A DNA stretch of 64,000 nt from Herbaspirillum sp. alder98 (lineage in GTDB: Bacteria > Pseudomonadota > Gammaproteobacteria > Burkholderiales > Burkholderiaceae_D). Below are positions 10,019 to 19,603 of the stretch, in pieces; position 1 is the stretch's first letter; each line of letters opens with the position of its first letter. The stretch covers positions 992,001-1,056,000 of the forward strand of contig NZ_JAIUCY010000001.1 of NCBI RefSeq assembly GCF_020179755.1. The letters are read 5' to 3'. The notes beneath the pieces are model-generated. The model had not been told where the DNA came from and did no database searches. It saw nothing but the letters and a program-made list of their open reading frames with translations. A program made the translations under genes and the position numbers.

Positions 10019-10047
10019 CTTATAAAAGCCGGGTAAGTTTTCGTCAA
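10019..10047 (-). promoter_or_regulatory. Sigma-70-type promoter of the bcs operon
   Basis: On the minus strand TTGACG (10047-10042) and TATAAG (10024-10019) are separated by exactly 17 bp. This predicts a start near 10012 and a leader of about 80 nt before bcsA. The match is read from the sequence; activity is inferred. Confidence 0.7.
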
Positions 10048-10216
10048 GAGGCTGACCAATCCGCCCCCCCTCAAACCAAAAAAATCATCACAGGAAAATT
10101 AATAAAATAACAAATTCATCCTGAGCTCAGATTTTGCGGTGAGTGAAGAAGAGTTTCTATCAGGATTTCCCTTAGCGCTGGCAGGTCAGCCGATGGCGCG
10201 CCGCCGCAAGCGGGCG

Positions 10217-10253
10217 TAAAAAAGGCCGGAGCGCATCACAGCGGTCCGGCCTT
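10217..10253 (-). terminator. Intrinsic terminator of the chemoreceptor gene at 10280-11911
   Basis: On the minus strand a 9-bp GC-rich stem (AAGGCCGGA with TCCGGCCTT) and 14-nt loop are followed directly by a run of six T. It lies 27 bp beyond the chemoreceptor stop codon and insulates it from bcsA. Confidence 0.85.
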
Positions 10254-10279
10254 GATCCAGATTTACCTGGCTGAGGGGG

Positions 10280-11911
10280 TCAGCGTTCCAGCGCCGGGGC
10301 GCCAGGGGTAATGTCCTGCACCGCATGGGGCGCCGCAGCATACGACGTCGACTCTGCCGCCAGGCGGAACTGGCTGACCACTTCCGACAGTCGGGCCGCC
10401 TGTTCCTGCATCGCCTCGGCGGCGGCTGCCGCCTGCTCGACCAGCGCCGCATTTTGCTGGGTGGTCTGGTCCATGTCGGTGATGGCCAGGTTGACCTGGC
10501 TGATGCCGTCGCTCTGTTCGCCGCTGGCGGCACTGATCTCGCCCACGATATCGGCCACGTGCCGCACGCTGGTGACCACTTCATCCATGGTGCTGCCGGC
10601 CTGCACCACCAGCTCGCTACCGGAACCGACCTTGGCCACGGTGTCGTTGATCAGCCCCTTGATTTCCTTGGCGGCGGCGGCCGAGCGCTGCGCCAGCGAG
10701 CGCACTTCGGAGGCCACCACGGCGAAACCCCGCCCCTGCTCGCCGGCGCGGGCCGCTTCGACGGCGGCGTTCAAGGCCAGGATGTTAGTCTGGAAAGCGA
10801 TGCCGTCGATGACGCCGATGATATCGACGATCTTGCGCGAGGCGTCGCTGATGCCTTCCATGGTCGCCACCACCTGCGACACGACCTGCCCGCCCTGATG
10901 CGCCACGGACGAAGCCGACGCCGCCAACTGGTTGGCCTGGCGGGCGTTATCTGCATTCTGCTGCACGGTCGAGGTCAATTGCTCCATGGCCGAAGCGGTT
11001 TCTTCGAGCGACCCGGCCTGGCGTTCGGTGCGGGCCGACAGGTCGAGGTTGCCGCCGGCGATTTCGCGCGAGGCGGTGCCGATGGCATCGGTGCCGATAC
11101 GCACCTGGCCGACGATCTTGGCCAGGCTGTCGCTCATGGTCTGCAGCGCATGCAGCAATTGGCCGGTCTCGTCACGCCGGGCCGCCATGGCACTGTCGAT
11201 ACGCGAGCTGAGGTCGCCCGCGGCCACGGTCTGGGCGATCTCGACGGCACGCGCCAGCGGGCGGGTGATGCTGGCGGCCAGCCACCAGGCGAAGGACACC
11301 CCGGCCAGGAACAGCAGCACGCCCAGCGTGGCCATCAGGGTCCGGCTCTGCTCATAAACGTTCTGGATATCGCGGGCGATCTGGTCGATGCCGGCGCGTT
11401 GCACATCGAGCAGCTTCTGCAGCAAATCGAGATAACCTTTGGCTGCGGTGCCATACGGGCCGGCCAGAATGGCCGCCGCCTCGCTGGTGTTGCCATCGGC
11501 CTTGGCCTTGGTGATGGCGTCGCGATACTTGATGTAGTCCTGGCGCACCAGCCCGAGCTGGTCGAACACGGCCTTTTCCTCAGGCGAGCTGAGCAACTCG
11601 GCCACGCCCTTCTGCTGGGCGCTGGATACCTTCGACGCAGCCGCGTGTTCTTCGGCAAAATAGTTGGCCAGGGCCGAGTCGCTGCTCATGGCAATGGCGG
11701 TGGTACGGCGCACGCTGGTATGGATGGTGCGATACCAGTCGGAGACCAGCCGTTCCTTGGTCAGCGGCTGGTGCATCATGGCGTCGGTGGCGGCGGCAAT
11801 GCCATGCAGACGCCAGATGCCGAGCGCCACCACGATACTGGCGGCGACCAGAATGATGCCGAAGCCGAGCGCCAGGCGCCTGCCAATCTTCATGTTGCCG
11901 AAGTTTCCCAT
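10280..11911 (-). CDS. Methyl-accepting chemotaxis protein (four-helix-bundle sensor type)
   Basis: This is a transmembrane chemoreceptor that would signal through CheW/CheA. The 543-aa protein has helix TM1 (about 12-31), a periplasmic region of about 160 aa that looks like a four-helix bundle (residues 32-190), TM2 (about 193-212), a HAMP linker, and a cytoplasmic coiled coil with the conserved hairpin tip [20 protein letters not shown]. The C-terminus (TPGAPALER) lacks a CheR/CheB docking pentapeptide. AGGGGG lies 6 nt before the ATG. It stands between the cellulose operon and phoR as a single gene. The ligand cannot be inferred. Confidence 0.93.
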   Translation of the reverse strand: MGNFGNMKIGRRLALGFGIILVAASIVVALGIWRLHGIAAATDAMMHQPLTKERLVSDWYRTIHTSVRRTTAIAMSSDSALANYFAEEHAAASKVSSAQQKGVAELLSSPEEKAVFDQLGLVRQDYIKYRDAITKAKADGNTSEAAAILAGPYGTAAKGYLDLLQKLLDVQRAGIDQIARDIQNVYEQSRTLMATLGVLLFLAGVSFAWWLAASITRPLARAVEIAQTVAAGDLSSRIDSAMAARRDETGQLLHALQTMSDSLAKIVGQVRIGTDAIGTASREIAGGNLDLSARTERQAGSLEETASAMEQLTSTVQQNADNARQANQLAASASSVAHQGGQVVSQVVATMEGISDASRKIVDIIGVIDGIAFQTNILALNAAVEAARAGEQGRGFAVVASEVRSLAQRSAAAAKEIKGLINDTVAKVGSGSELVVQAGSTMDEVVTSVRHVADIVGEISAASGEQSDGISQVNLAITDMDQTTQQNAALVEQAAAAAEAMQEQAARLSEVVSQFRLAAESTSYAAAPHAVQDITPGAPALER

Positions 11912-12082
11912 GAATTCCCCCTTTAATTAGTCGCTGCGCAGACGAACGTCGCGCACTCTGGGCCATGTTAGCGCCCCCGCAGGTCGCCACGGTATCAGGC
12001 AATTCCCGAGGGACGGTAATCGTATCTCTAACAAACTACGGGTAATTCGGTACGTACTTGTTAAGCGCGACAACAGACGCGG

Positions 12083-12109
12083 GGCCCTTACATTCGTCAG
12101 GGCGACGGG
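12083..12109. repeat. Partial arm of the dispersed inverted repeat
   Basis: The stretch ending ATTCGTCAGGGCGACGG resembles the right arm of the full element at 12246-12276 (CTTCGTCAGGACGACGG). It is a solo, diverged arm. Confidence 0.5.
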
Positions 12110-12182
12110 AGTGGAGGTATCACTAAACTGGATGCCAGGTTCCTGCCCTCACAGAAACCACTAATTACGCGTCAACCCGCCA

Positions 12183-12276
12183 CCGTCGTCCCGGCGCAGG
12201 CCGGGACCCAGTGACTTTTGTGGCATATCGATGTCCGCTGAACGACACTGGGTCCTGACCTTCGTCAGGACGACGG
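12183..12276. repeat. Dispersed inverted-repeat element, copy 1
   Basis: Two 31-bp arms (12183-12213 and 12246-12276) are inverted copies sharing CCGTCGTCC at the outside and GACCCAGTG at the inside. Each arm contains its own small hairpin (CCCGG/CCGGG and CCTGAC/GTCAGG). A related element lies at 40498-40603. The pattern resembles REP/BIME-type intergenic repeats of Burkholderiales; the function is unknown. Confidence 0.7.
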
Positions 12277-12315
12277 GGCGTAGCTGGCCGACGACCAAGG
12301 CCGCACCCTGCGCCA

Positions 12316-13623
12316 TCACCGCCCCACGAAATCCTCATTGGTCTGGCTGGGCGGAAAATTGACCGTGAAGGTACTGCCGTGATCAGGCACTGAATGGATG
12401 TCGAGCGTGGCGTGATGACGCAGCAGCACATGGCGCACGATGGCCAGGCCCAGACCGGTGCCCTGGGTTTCGCGTGAACGGCTCTTGTCGACCCGATAGA
12501 AGCGCTCGGTCAGGCGCGATATGTGTTCGGGGCTGATGCCGATGCCGGTGTCCTGCACCGAGAAATGCGCCCCGCCCTCGCCGCCGCTCCAGCGCACTAC
12601 GATGCGGCCGTCGGTCGGCGTATAACGCACGGCATTGGTCACAAGATTGGTGAAGGCGCTACGCAGCTCGTCGACATTGCCCTTGAGGTCGGGGCCGTCG
12701 ACCTGCAACTCCAGCTCGTGACGCCCGGCCGACAGCGCGCGCGCCTCGCTGGCGATACCCTCCAGCAGCGGCTTGACGCGCACCACCTCGGAACGAAGCG
12801 GGTAGTCGATCGACTCCAGGCGCGTGAGCGTCAACATGTCGTCGATCAGGTTCTGCATGCGCTGGCCCTGTTCGGTCATCAGGGTCAGGTGCGCGGTGCG
12901 GGTCGCCGGGTCCAGGTTGGGCTGGGCCAGCGCGATCTCGAGGAAACCATTGATCACCGTCAGGGGCGTGCGCAACTCGTGCGAGGCATTGGCCACGAAA
13001 TCGCGCCGCATCATGTCGATGCGCTCGGACTCGGTGGCGTCGTGCGTGACCAGGATCTGGCGCCGGTTCTCGAATGGAATGATCTGCACGATCAGCTTGC
13101 GCTCCTGCAGACTCAGAATCAGCGGCTGCTCGTAGCGGCCCAGGATGATGTAGTCGATGAAGGCGGGATTGCGGATCAGGTTGGTGACCCGCATGCCGCG
13201 GTCGCGGTCCAGCTTCAGGCCCAGGTGCTGCTGCGCGGCCGGATTGCACCACTCCAGGAACAGCACGTCGTCCATGATCGCCACGCCATCCGGCAACAGG
13301 CTCATGGCCTGGCGAAAACGCGCCAGCCATTCAGCCAGTTCGGCCTGGTTGCGCTCGTCGTCGCGACGCATGCGGTACAGCCGGGCGTAGACGTCGGTCC
13401 AGGCGCCCCAGCCATCGGGCAAGCGCACCTGCACCGGATTGTCGAGCCAGGTCGACAATCGCAACAGGAAATGCAGGTGCGTGATCATCATCGCCCCCAC
13501 CCCCAACACCGCCACCACCAGACCGGCGATGGCACCAAAGAAGAAACCGACGACACCCGCACCGGCCAGGCACAGGGCCAGGCGCAGGACTGCGGGAATC
13601 CAGAACAGCAGCTGTGGACTCAT
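12316..13623 (-). CDS. phoR: Phosphate regulon sensor histidine kinase PhoR
   Basis: PhoR phosphorylates PhoB when phosphate is scarce, under control of PhoU and the Pst transporter. The 435-aa protein has two N-terminal hydrophobic segments (about 5-50), a charged linker, a PAS domain (about 95-200), HisKA with ASHELRTPL (His215), and an HATPase_c domain with VTNAVRYTP (N box) and DTGIGI, GTGLGLAI (G boxes). Length and order match PhoR. It is the last gene of the pst-pho operon, 57 bp after phoB; that gap contains a small hairpin with a CGAA loop. Confidence 0.95.
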   Translation of the reverse strand: MSPQLLFWIPAVLRLALCLAGAGVVGFFFGAIAGLVVAVLGVGAMMITHLHFLLRLSTWLDNPVQVRLPDGWGAWTDVYARLYRMRRDDERNQAELAEWLARFRQAMSLLPDGVAIMDDVLFLEWCNPAAQQHLGLKLDRDRGMRVTNLIRNPAFIDYIILGRYEQPLILSLQERKLIVQIIPFENRRQILVTHDATESERIDMMRRDFVANASHELRTPLTVINGFLEIALAQPNLDPATRTAHLTLMTEQGQRMQNLIDDMLTLTRLESIDYPLRSEVVRVKPLLEGIASEARALSAGRHELELQVDGPDLKGNVDELRSAFTNLVTNAVRYTPTDGRIVVRWSGGEGGAHFSVQDTGIGISPEHISRLTERFYRVDKSRSRETQGTGLGLAIVRHVLLRHHATLDIHSVPDHGSTFTVNFPPSQTNEDFVGR

Positions 13624-13680
13624 TGAATTCTGTAAAACGTAAAGGGCAAGGAGCCCGAAGGCTCTCCTGCGCGACCCTGG

Positions 13681-14358
13681 TTACCTGGTAGACAGCATGT
13701 AGCCGACGCTACGCACGGTCTTGATCAGGTGCTCCGCATCGCGCAACGCCTTGCGCAGGCGCAGCACGTGCACGTCGACCGTGCGCTCCTCGATCACGAC
13801 ATGGTCACCCCATACGCGATCGAGCAGTTGACTGCGGGAGAATACCCGATCCGGATGTGCCAGGAAGAATTTCAGCAACTTGTACTCGGCATGACCGATA
13901 TCGATCTTGCCGCCCGACAAGCTTACCGAGCAACTGGCAGGGTCCAGGGTGATGGGGCCGGCGGACATGATTTCCTGCGCATGTTCGGGGCTCTTGCGGC
14001 GCAACAGCGCCTTGATGCGCGCGGTCAGTTCGCGCGGCGAAAACGGCTTGGTGATGTAGTCGTCGGCGCCGTTGTCGAGGCCGGCGATCTTGTCTTCTTC
14101 CATGCTCTTGGCGGTGAGCATGATGACCGACATCTGTTGCAGCTGGCGGTCGGCGCGGATGCGCGACAGCAAATGAAGGCCGCTGCGGTCAGGCAGCATC
14201 CAGTCCAGCAAGACCAGTTGCGGTGCGCGGTGCTGCACGAAATCCCATGCAGCTGCCGTGTTGGACACCACGAAACTGGACCAGCCAGCTTCCTTGAGCG
14301 TGAACGCGATCAACTCTGCAATCGACGGTTCGTCTTCAACGATCAGGATAGTGGTCAT
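13681..14358 (-). CDS. phoB: Phosphate regulon response regulator PhoB
   Basis: PhoB activates Pho-box promoters when phosphorylated by PhoR. The 225-aa protein has a receiver domain with the acidic pocket (VEDEPS, residues 7-12) and phospho-acceptor Asp52 in LLDWMLPDRSG. It is followed by an OmpR/PhoB winged helix with the recognition-helix segment ERTVDVHVLRLRKAL and the wing IKTVRSVGYML. It would bind the Pho boxes described upstream of pstS, ppk1 and the acyltransferase operon at 33.1 kb. Confidence 0.96.
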   Translation of the reverse strand: MTTILIVEDEPSIAELIAFTLKEAGWSSFVVSNTAAAWDFVQHRAPQLVLLDWMLPDRSGLHLLSRIRADRQLQQMSVIMLTAKSMEEDKIAGLDNGADDYITKPFSPRELTARIKALLRRKSPEHAQEIMSAGPITLDPASCSVSLSGGKIDIGHAEYKLLKFFLAHPDRVFSRSQLLDRVWGDHVVIEERTVDVHVLRLRKALRDAEHLIKTVRSVGYMLSTR

Positions 14359-14499
14359 CTGTTCTATTCTCGATAAGGCGCCTGCGCCAGTGGCGCGCGC
14401 CTGGGTTGCGGGTCTCCCTCCGCATGACAGGCTTGCCCGGTCCGGTATCTGCTTGGATCAACCGTGTTGTGCCGGGCGGCCTGGCTTGGGTCTGGCGAA

Positions 14500-15210
14500 T
14501 CAGTCGTCGTCTTCGTCGACCGCCTTGGCCGAACCGAAATCGGTATGACGGATGTCCTTGCCACCGACCACGTAGACCACGTATTCAGCGATGTTCTTGG
14601 CGTGGTCGCCGATGCGTTCGATGGCCTTGGCAACCCACAGCGTGTCGATCGAACCCGAGATGGTGCGTGGATCTTCCATCATGAAGGTGATCAGGCTGCG
14701 GGTGATCTGGCGGAAACCATGGTCGATGCTGGCATCCTGCTTGATCAGTTCGAGCGCCTGCTTGTCGTCCAGGCGGGCCAGCGCATCCAGGGCGCTGCGC
14801 AGGATATCGGAAGCCTGCTCGGCGATCAGGCTGACGGTTTCGTAGTGGCTGATCAGCCCCACGCCGCGCTTGTGCAGATGGATCGCGGTACGCGCGATCT
14901 TGGTCGCTTCATCGCCCACCCGTTCCAGGTCGGTGATGATCTTGATCGTGGCCATCACGGTACGCAGGTCGTTGGCGGTCGGCTGGCGACGCACGATCAG
15001 GTGGCTGCAGGCGTCGTCGAGTTCGACTTCGAGGCGGTTAACCGCTTCGTCGTCCTTCATCACGCGCTTGGCGACCTCGATGTTGCCGGTGCGAAAAGCC
15101 GAGATGGCGTCATGAAACTGATGTTCCACCTGGCCGCCCATGGCGAGCACCTTGGAACGGATGGCTTCCAGATCACTGTCGTACTGCTTGGAGGAATGAT
15201 CACCGGTCAT
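14500..15210 (-). CDS. phoU: Phosphate signalling protein PhoU
   Basis: PhoU links the Pst transporter to PhoR and shuts signalling off when phosphate is plentiful. The 236-aa protein is helical with two PhoU repeats, each with the metal-cluster pattern (ERVGDEATKIAR in the first, ERIGDHAKNIAEYV in the second). I start at the ATG at 15210, which has GAGG 7 nt upstream; an in-frame TTG four codons earlier has no such site. An oligo-A/T stretch separates it from pstB. The 141 bp between phoU and phoB show nothing distinctive. Confidence 0.95.
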   Translation of the reverse strand: MTGDHSSKQYDSDLEAIRSKVLAMGGQVEHQFHDAISAFRTGNIEVAKRVMKDDEAVNRLEVELDDACSHLIVRRQPTANDLRTVMATIKIITDLERVGDEATKIARTAIHLHKRGVGLISHYETVSLIAEQASDILRSALDALARLDDKQALELIKQDASIDHGFRQITRSLITFMMEDPRTISGSIDTLWVAKAIERIGDHAKNIAEYVVYVVGGKDIRHTDFGSAKAVDEDDD

Positions 15211-15292
15211 GTAAAACCTCAAAAATTATTTTTCAAAAAATATGTGGGCCGGCCTGGTCGCGACATCGGCGCGCGCCAGCCCCGAGCCTGCC

Positions 15293-16132
15293 TTAACCGA
15301 AACGACCCGTAATGTAGTCTTGGGTTTCCTTGCGCACCGGATTCATGAAGATCTGGTCGGTCTCGCCGAACTCCATCAGCTCGCCCAGGTACATGTAGGC
15401 GGTGTAGTCGGAGCAGCGCGCGGCCTGCTGCATGTTGTGGGTCACGATGGCGATGGTGTAGTCGTTCTTCAGTTCGCCGATCAGTTCTTCGACCTTGGCC
15501 GTCGAGATCGGGTCGAGCGCCGAAGTCGGCTCGTCCAGCAGCAGCACTTCGGGCTTGACCGCCACGCCGCGCGCGATGCACAGGCGCTGTTGCTGGCCGC
15601 CCGACAGCGACAGGCCGCTCTTGTGCAGCTTGTCCTTGACTTCACCCCACAGGGCCGCCTTGTTCAGCGCCCATTCGACGCGCTCGTCCATCTCGCCCTT
15701 GGGCAGGTTTTCGTACAGGCGGATACCGAAGGCGATGTTGTCGTACACCGACATCGGGAACGGGGTCGGCTTCTGGAACACCATGCCGACCTTGGCGCGC
15801 AGCATGTTCAGGTCTTGCCCCGGCTCCAGGATGTTGTTGCCGGCGTAGATGATCTTGCCCTCGGCACGCTGGCCGGGATACAGGTCATACATGCGGTTGA
15901 AGGTGCGCAGCAGGGTCGACTTGCCGCAGCCCGACGGGCCGATGAAGGCGGTGACCTTGCCTTCATAGATGTTCATGTTGATGTTCTTTAGGCCCTGGAA
16001 ACTGCCGTAGTAGAAGTTCAGTTGCGCGACTTCGAGGGTAGTCTTCTGGGGCGCGCCATTGGCGCCGGCCGACGCCGCGTTGCCGGCGTTGGCGATAGTC
16101 GAAAAGGGGCTTGCCATTTGAGCAGTAGTCAT
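15293..16132 (-). CDS. pstB: Phosphate ABC transporter ATP-binding protein PstB
   Basis: PstB is the ATPase that powers PstCA. It has Walker [11 protein letters not shown]-loop [12 protein letters not shown], signature LSGGQQQRL, Walker [13 protein letters not shown] and the switch histidine in VTHNMQQ. It carries an alanine-rich N-terminal extension of about 30 residues before the conserved core. I use the ATG at 16132; a GTG three codons upstream is possible. It lies 18 bp after pstA in the same operon. Confidence 0.95.
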   Translation of the reverse strand: MTTAQMASPFSTIANAGNAASAGANGAPQKTTLEVAQLNFYYGSFQGLKNINMNIYEGKVTAFIGPSGCGKSTLLRTFNRMYDLYPGQRAEGKIIYAGNNILEPGQDLNMLRAKVGMVFQKPTPFPMSVYDNIAFGIRLYENLPKGEMDERVEWALNKAALWGEVKDKLHKSGLSLSGGQQQRLCIARGVAVKPEVLLLDEPTSALDPISTAKVEELIGELKNDYTIAIVTHNMQQAARCSDYTAYMYLGELMEFGETDQIFMNPVRKETQDYITGRFG

Positions 16133-16150
16133 GTCGGTCACTTTGTCGGT

Positions 16151-17035
16151 TTAGCCGGGGATCTGTTGCTTGAACAGGGTACGGGACAGCACATTGAGCA
16201 GCAGCACACTGAAGGTGATCAGGAGCGCACCACCCCAGGCCAGCGAGACCCAGTTGTCGTACGGGCTCATGGCGAACTGGTTGATCACCACCGGCAGGTT
16301 GGCGATCGGACGATTCATGTTGGTGCTGAAGAACTGGTTGTTGAGCGCGGTGAACAGCAGCGGCGCGGTTTCACCCGAGATACGCGCTACCGCCAGCAAC
16401 ACGCCGGTGACCACACCGGCCTTGACCGCACGCAGACGCACGATGATGGCCACCTTCCAGCGCGGCGCACCGAGTGCGAAGGCTGCTTCGCGCAGGCCGC
16501 TCGGCACCAGCTTCAACATGTTGTCGGTGGTGCGCACCACCACCGGAATGGCGATCAGCGAGATGGCGAAGGTGCCGGCCCAACCCGAGAAGTGCCCGAC
16601 GTTGGCCACGTAGATCGCGTAGACGAACAGGCCGATGACGATCGACGGCGCCGACAGCATGATGTCGGTGACGAAGCGGGTCACCTGCGCCAGCTTGCTT
16701 TCTTCACCATATTCGGCCAGGTAGACGCCGGCCAGGATGCCGATAGGCGTGCTGATGAGGGTACTGATGCCGACCATCAGCAGGCTGCCCACGATCGGAT
16801 TCAGCAGGCCGCCGCCCTCGCCGCCAGGACCTGGCGTGTTCTCGACCAGCAGGCCGAAATTGAGTGCCGCCACGCCCTTGATCACCAGCGTCATCAGGAT
16901 CCAGGCCAGTACTGCCAGGCCCAGGCCCATGGCCAGGAACGAGAAGATCATGCCGAGTCGATGCTGCAACAGGCGCTTGCGGTACACCGGATTCATGGTG
17001 GCTTGCGGTGCGGCGATTTGATTGGTCTGGCTCAT
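16151..17035 (-). CDS. pstA: Phosphate ABC transporter permease PstA
   Basis: PstA is one of the two membrane subunits of the high-affinity phosphate importer. The 294-aa protein has six predicted helices. It includes the cytoplasmic [21 protein letters not shown] loop that contacts PstB, and the family sequence [16 protein letters not shown] near the C-terminus. Its start overlaps the pstC stop by 4 bp (ATGA), so the two permease subunits are translationally coupled. Confidence 0.95.
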   Translation of the reverse strand: MSQTNQIAAPQATMNPVYRKRLLQHRLGMIFSFLAMGLGLAVLAWILMTLVIKGVAALNFGLLVENTPGPGGEGGGLLNPIVGSLLMVGISTLISTPIGILAGVYLAEYGEESKLAQVTRFVTDIMLSAPSIVIGLFVYAIYVANVGHFSGWAGTFAISLIAIPVVVRTTDNMLKLVPSGLREAAFALGAPRWKVAIIVRLRAVKAGVVTGVLLAVARISGETAPLLFTALNNQFFSTNMNRPIANLPVVINQFAMSPYDNWVSLAWGGALLITFSVLLLNVLSRTLFKQQIPG

Positions 17036-18069
17036 TTGCTACCTTCCTTGCGCGCCATGCCCATCAGCATGACCTTGGCCGCGGAGAGAACGATGAAAGT
17101 GATCACGAACAGGATCAGGCCCAGGGCGAACAGCGACGACACGTGCAGCTTGCTGGATGCTTCGGCGATTTCGTTGGCCAGCGTCGAGGCGATACTGTTG
17201 CCGGCGGCGAACAGTGACCACGACAGGCGGTGCGAGTTGCCGATCACGAAGGTGACCGCCATGGTCTCGCCCAGTGCGCGGCCCAGTCCCAGCATGACGC
17301 CGCCGACGACACCGGTCTTGGTGTACGGCAGCACCACCTTGCGCACCACTTCCCAGCGGGTGCAACCGAGGCCGTAGGCCGATTCCTTGAGCACCGCAGG
17401 CACCACCTCGAACACGTCACGCATGACCGACGAGATGAACGGGATGATCATCACCGACAGGATCAGGCCGGCGGTCAGGATGCCGATACCCATGGTGGGA
17501 CCCGAGAAGAACACGCCCAGGCCCGGGATCTGGCCCAGCGTGCCTTTCAGGAAAGGCTGGCCGTATTCAGCGAACAGCGGCGCGAACACGAACAGGCCCC
17601 ACATGCCGTAGATGATGCTGGGCACACCGGCCAGCAGTTCGACGGCGGTGCCCAGCGGGCGACGCAGGCGGGCCGGGCAGATTTCAGTCAGGAACAGCGC
17701 GATCCCGAAGCTGACCGGAAACGCGATGAGCAGCGCGATGATCGACGTCGACAGCGTGCCGACGATGGCGATCATGGCGCCGTACTGGTCGTTGGTCGGG
17801 TCCCATTCGACGCGGGTGATGAAGCCCGGTCCGAATTCATGGAAAGCCGGCCAGGCGCCGATGAAGAGAGAAACGATGATGCCGCCCAGCATCAACAGCA
17901 CGGACAGTGCGAAGGTGAGCGTCAACTTGTGGAAAAAGAAGTCCTGCAGCCGTTGGCGGCGCATGACAGCCAGCAGTTGCTGGTGCGCGGCCTGCGCATT
18001 GGCCGTATCTGTCGGCGATTTTTTTACTTCGGAATTCGACATAGCCGTGGTGGAATAATTTGCGCTCAT
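17032..18069 (-). CDS. pstC: Phosphate ABC transporter permease PstC
   Basis: PstC pairs with PstA to form the phosphate channel. From the chosen ATG (GGTGA upstream) it is 345 aa. It has a polar N-terminal tail of about 45 residues, six helices, and the EAA-type loop with [20 protein letters not shown] followed by [20 protein letters not shown]. The open frame extends nine codons further upstream without a better start. The 125-bp gap after pstS contains a short hairpin, which would allow pstS to be expressed more strongly than the rest, as is usual for binding proteins. Confidence 0.94.
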   Translation of the reverse strand: MSANYSTTAMSNSEVKKSPTDTANAQAAHQQLLAVMRRQRLQDFFFHKLTLTFALSVLLMLGGIIVSLFIGAWPAFHEFGPGFITRVEWDPTNDQYGAMIAIVGTLSTSIIALLIAFPVSFGIALFLTEICPARLRRPLGTAVELLAGVPSIIYGMWGLFVFAPLFAEYGQPFLKGTLGQIPGLGVFFSGPTMGIGILTAGLILSVMIIPFISSVMRDVFEVVPAVLKESAYGLGCTRWEVVRKVVLPYTKTGVVGGVMLGLGRALGETMAVTFVIGNSHRLSWSLFAAGNSIASTLANEIAEASSKLHVSSLFALGLILFVITFIVLSAAKVMLMGMARKEGSK

Positions 18070-18194
18070 TTTGAGTTCACCAGTAAATCGGGCCATCGCC
18101 GCGAATGCTCTGCTACCCAGAGTTGCTCGTTTCGCTGCGATGACCCGGTGTGCTTCGATGGATGAAGCCTGTTTTTCAGCCTGGCGTCAGGTGA

Positions 18195-19244
18195 TTACCA
18201 GATTGCCTTGCCGCTGCCATCCTTGACGCTGGCCTTCCAGGAGTCTTCCACCAGCTTCACGACCGACGCTGGCAGTGGGACGTAGTCCAGTTCGGAAGCC
18301 GACTTGGCACCATTCTTGAATGCCCAGTCGAAGAACTTCAGGACTTCCTTGCCCTTGGCGCCGTCGCCAGCCTGTTCCTTGTGGACCAGGATGAAGGTGG
18401 CGCTGGAGATTGGCCACGATTCCTTGCCGGCTGCATCGGTGAAGTCGACGGCAAAACCTGGGGTCTTGGCCCAGTCGCCAGCGGCTGTCGCGGCCTTGAA
18501 GGATTCGTCGTCAGGCGACACGAAGTTGCCGTCGCGGTTCTTCAGTTGGGTGAAGTTCAGCTTGTTCTTCTTCACGTAGGCATATTCGACGTAGCCGATT
18601 GCGCCTGGCAGCTTCTGCACGTTGGCGGCGACGCCTTCGTTACCCTTGCCACCCACGCCGACTGGCCACTTCACTGCGGTACCGGCGCCGACCTTGGTCT
18701 TGAACTCGGCATTGGCCTTGGCCAGGTAGCTGGTGAACACGTACGAAGTACCCGACGAATCCGAGCGGTAGACCACGGTGATGTCGTCAGCCGGCAGCTT
18801 CACGCCTGGGTTCAGGGCGGTGATTTCAGGTGCATTCCACTTGGTGATCTTGCCGGCGTAGATGTCGCCCAGCACTTGACCCGACAGCTTGACCTGACCA
18901 GGTTGCACGTCCTTCAGGTTGACCACTGGAACCACGCCACCGACCACGGCCGGGAACTGGGCCAGACCGGCTTCAGCCAGTTCTTCCTGCTTCAGGGGTG
19001 CGTCGGTCGCGCCGAAGTCGACAGTCTTGCCCTTGATCTGCTTGATACCGCCGCCGGAACCGATCGACTGGTAGTTCAGGCTGTTGCCGGTAGCCGCCTT
19101 GTACAGTTCAGCCCACTTGGCATAAACCGGGTACGGGAAAGAGGCGCCTGCGCCGGTGATTTCTGCTGCCTGGACCGCGCCGCTGAAAGCGAAAGCACCG
19201 GCCACTGCGACTGCAACAGACTTAATCAGGTGGTTGAACCCCAT
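18195..19244 (-). CDS. pstS: Periplasmic phosphate-binding protein PstS
   Basis: PstS captures phosphate in the periplasm and delivers it to PstCA. The 349-aa protein has a signal peptide cleaved after AVQA (about residue 27). It carries the binding-site motifs AEITGAGASFPYPVYAKW, GSGGGIKQI, DFGATDAPL and YRSDSSGTSYVFT. AGGAG lies 8 nt before the ATG. It is the first gene of the pst-pho operon and has a Pho box 94 bp upstream, facing the divergent ppk1. Confidence 0.97.
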   Translation of the reverse strand: MGFNHLIKSVAVAVAGAFAFSGAVQAAEITGAGASFPYPVYAKWAELYKAATGNSLNYQSIGSGGGIKQIKGKTVDFGATDAPLKQEELAEAGLAQFPAVVGGVVPVVNLKDVQPGQVKLSGQVLGDIYAGKITKWNAPEITALNPGVKLPADDITVVYRSDSSGTSYVFTSYLAKANAEFKTKVGAGTAVKWPVGVGGKGNEGVAANVQKLPGAIGYVEYAYVKKNKLNFTQLKNRDGNFVSPDDESFKAATAAGDWAKTPGFAVDFTDAAGKESWPISSATFILVHKEQAGDGAKGKEVLKFFDWAFKNGAKSASELDYVPLPASVVKLVEDSWKASVKDGSGKAIW

Positions 19245-19337
19245 TTCAGATACTCCTATGTTTTTGAAGAGATTGAGCGCCTCGGAAGGCAGCTGGACAC
19301 ATGCACTTTCCGGACAGGGCGAACTTTAACCAGCAAT

Positions 19338-19355
19338 TGTGACGAGTTTATGACC
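19338..19355 (-). promoter_or_regulatory. Pho box upstream of pstS
   Basis: Read on the minus strand the site is GGTCATAAACTCGTCACA: two GTCA-containing 7-mers with an exact 11-bp period and an AT-rich spacer, matching the PhoB consensus CTGTCAT-N4-CTGTCAT in pattern. It shares the 15-bp core GTCATAAACTCGTCA with the site in front of ppk1. PhoB binding is inferred. Confidence 0.8.
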
Positions 19356-19536
19356 CGGCAATCACGGTCGAAAATTGCCCGGGATGGCGATAAATGAACG
19401 CCCGGCCCGCTACGGCGGGGCCCGGCGGCGGTGACGCGACGGACGCCTGCCGCGTCATATTGCCGCCAATAAATAACAAAAAGACAAGTAGGCACGTCAA
19501 ATCGATAACAATTTTTGTGACAAATACTCCCCGGAC

Positions 19537-19565
19537 TTGTCATAAACTCGTCATACGCTGTCAAT
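19537..19565 (+). promoter_or_regulatory. Tandem Pho box upstream of ppk1
   Basis: Three repeats TTGTCAT, TCGTCAT and TGTCAAT start at 19537, 19548 and 19559. The GTCA cores are 11 and 10 bp apart. The block ends 38 bp before the ppk1 start codon and faces it. The first two repeats share a 15-bp core with the pstS box. Confidence 0.8.
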
Positions 19566-19603
19566 ACACTGCCCGGCAAAACCAGATGGCCAGGGAAGAA
19601 AGA

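Larger units (their letters stand above)
9931..10279. other. Intergenic region between bcsA and the upstream chemoreceptor
   Basis: These 349 bp hold the bcs promoter, a short AT-rich block around 10070-10110 with runs of C and A, and the terminator of the chemoreceptor gene. I see no gene in it. Confidence 0.7.
11912..12315. other. Intergenic region with repeat sequences
   Basis: This 404-bp stretch between a chemoreceptor start and the phoR stop has no credible gene. Its right half contains a dispersed inverted repeat (12183-12276), and 12083-12109 is a degraded copy of one arm. The part next to the chemoreceptor start should contain that gene's promoter, but I could not pick out a convincing one. 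Confidence 0.6.
19245..19603. other. Divergent pstS/ppk1 control region
   Basis: These 359 bp separate two divergent phosphate-related transcripts. They contain one Pho box facing pstS and a tandem Pho box facing ppk1, plus an imperfect palindrome TTTGTGACAAA near 19515-19525. No gene is visible. Confidence 0.75.

Noticed and set aside
12165-12431. Small minus-strand frame spanning the phoR end and the repeat
   Set aside because: Half of it is repeat sequence and half is out of frame with phoR; it lacks a ribosome binding site.
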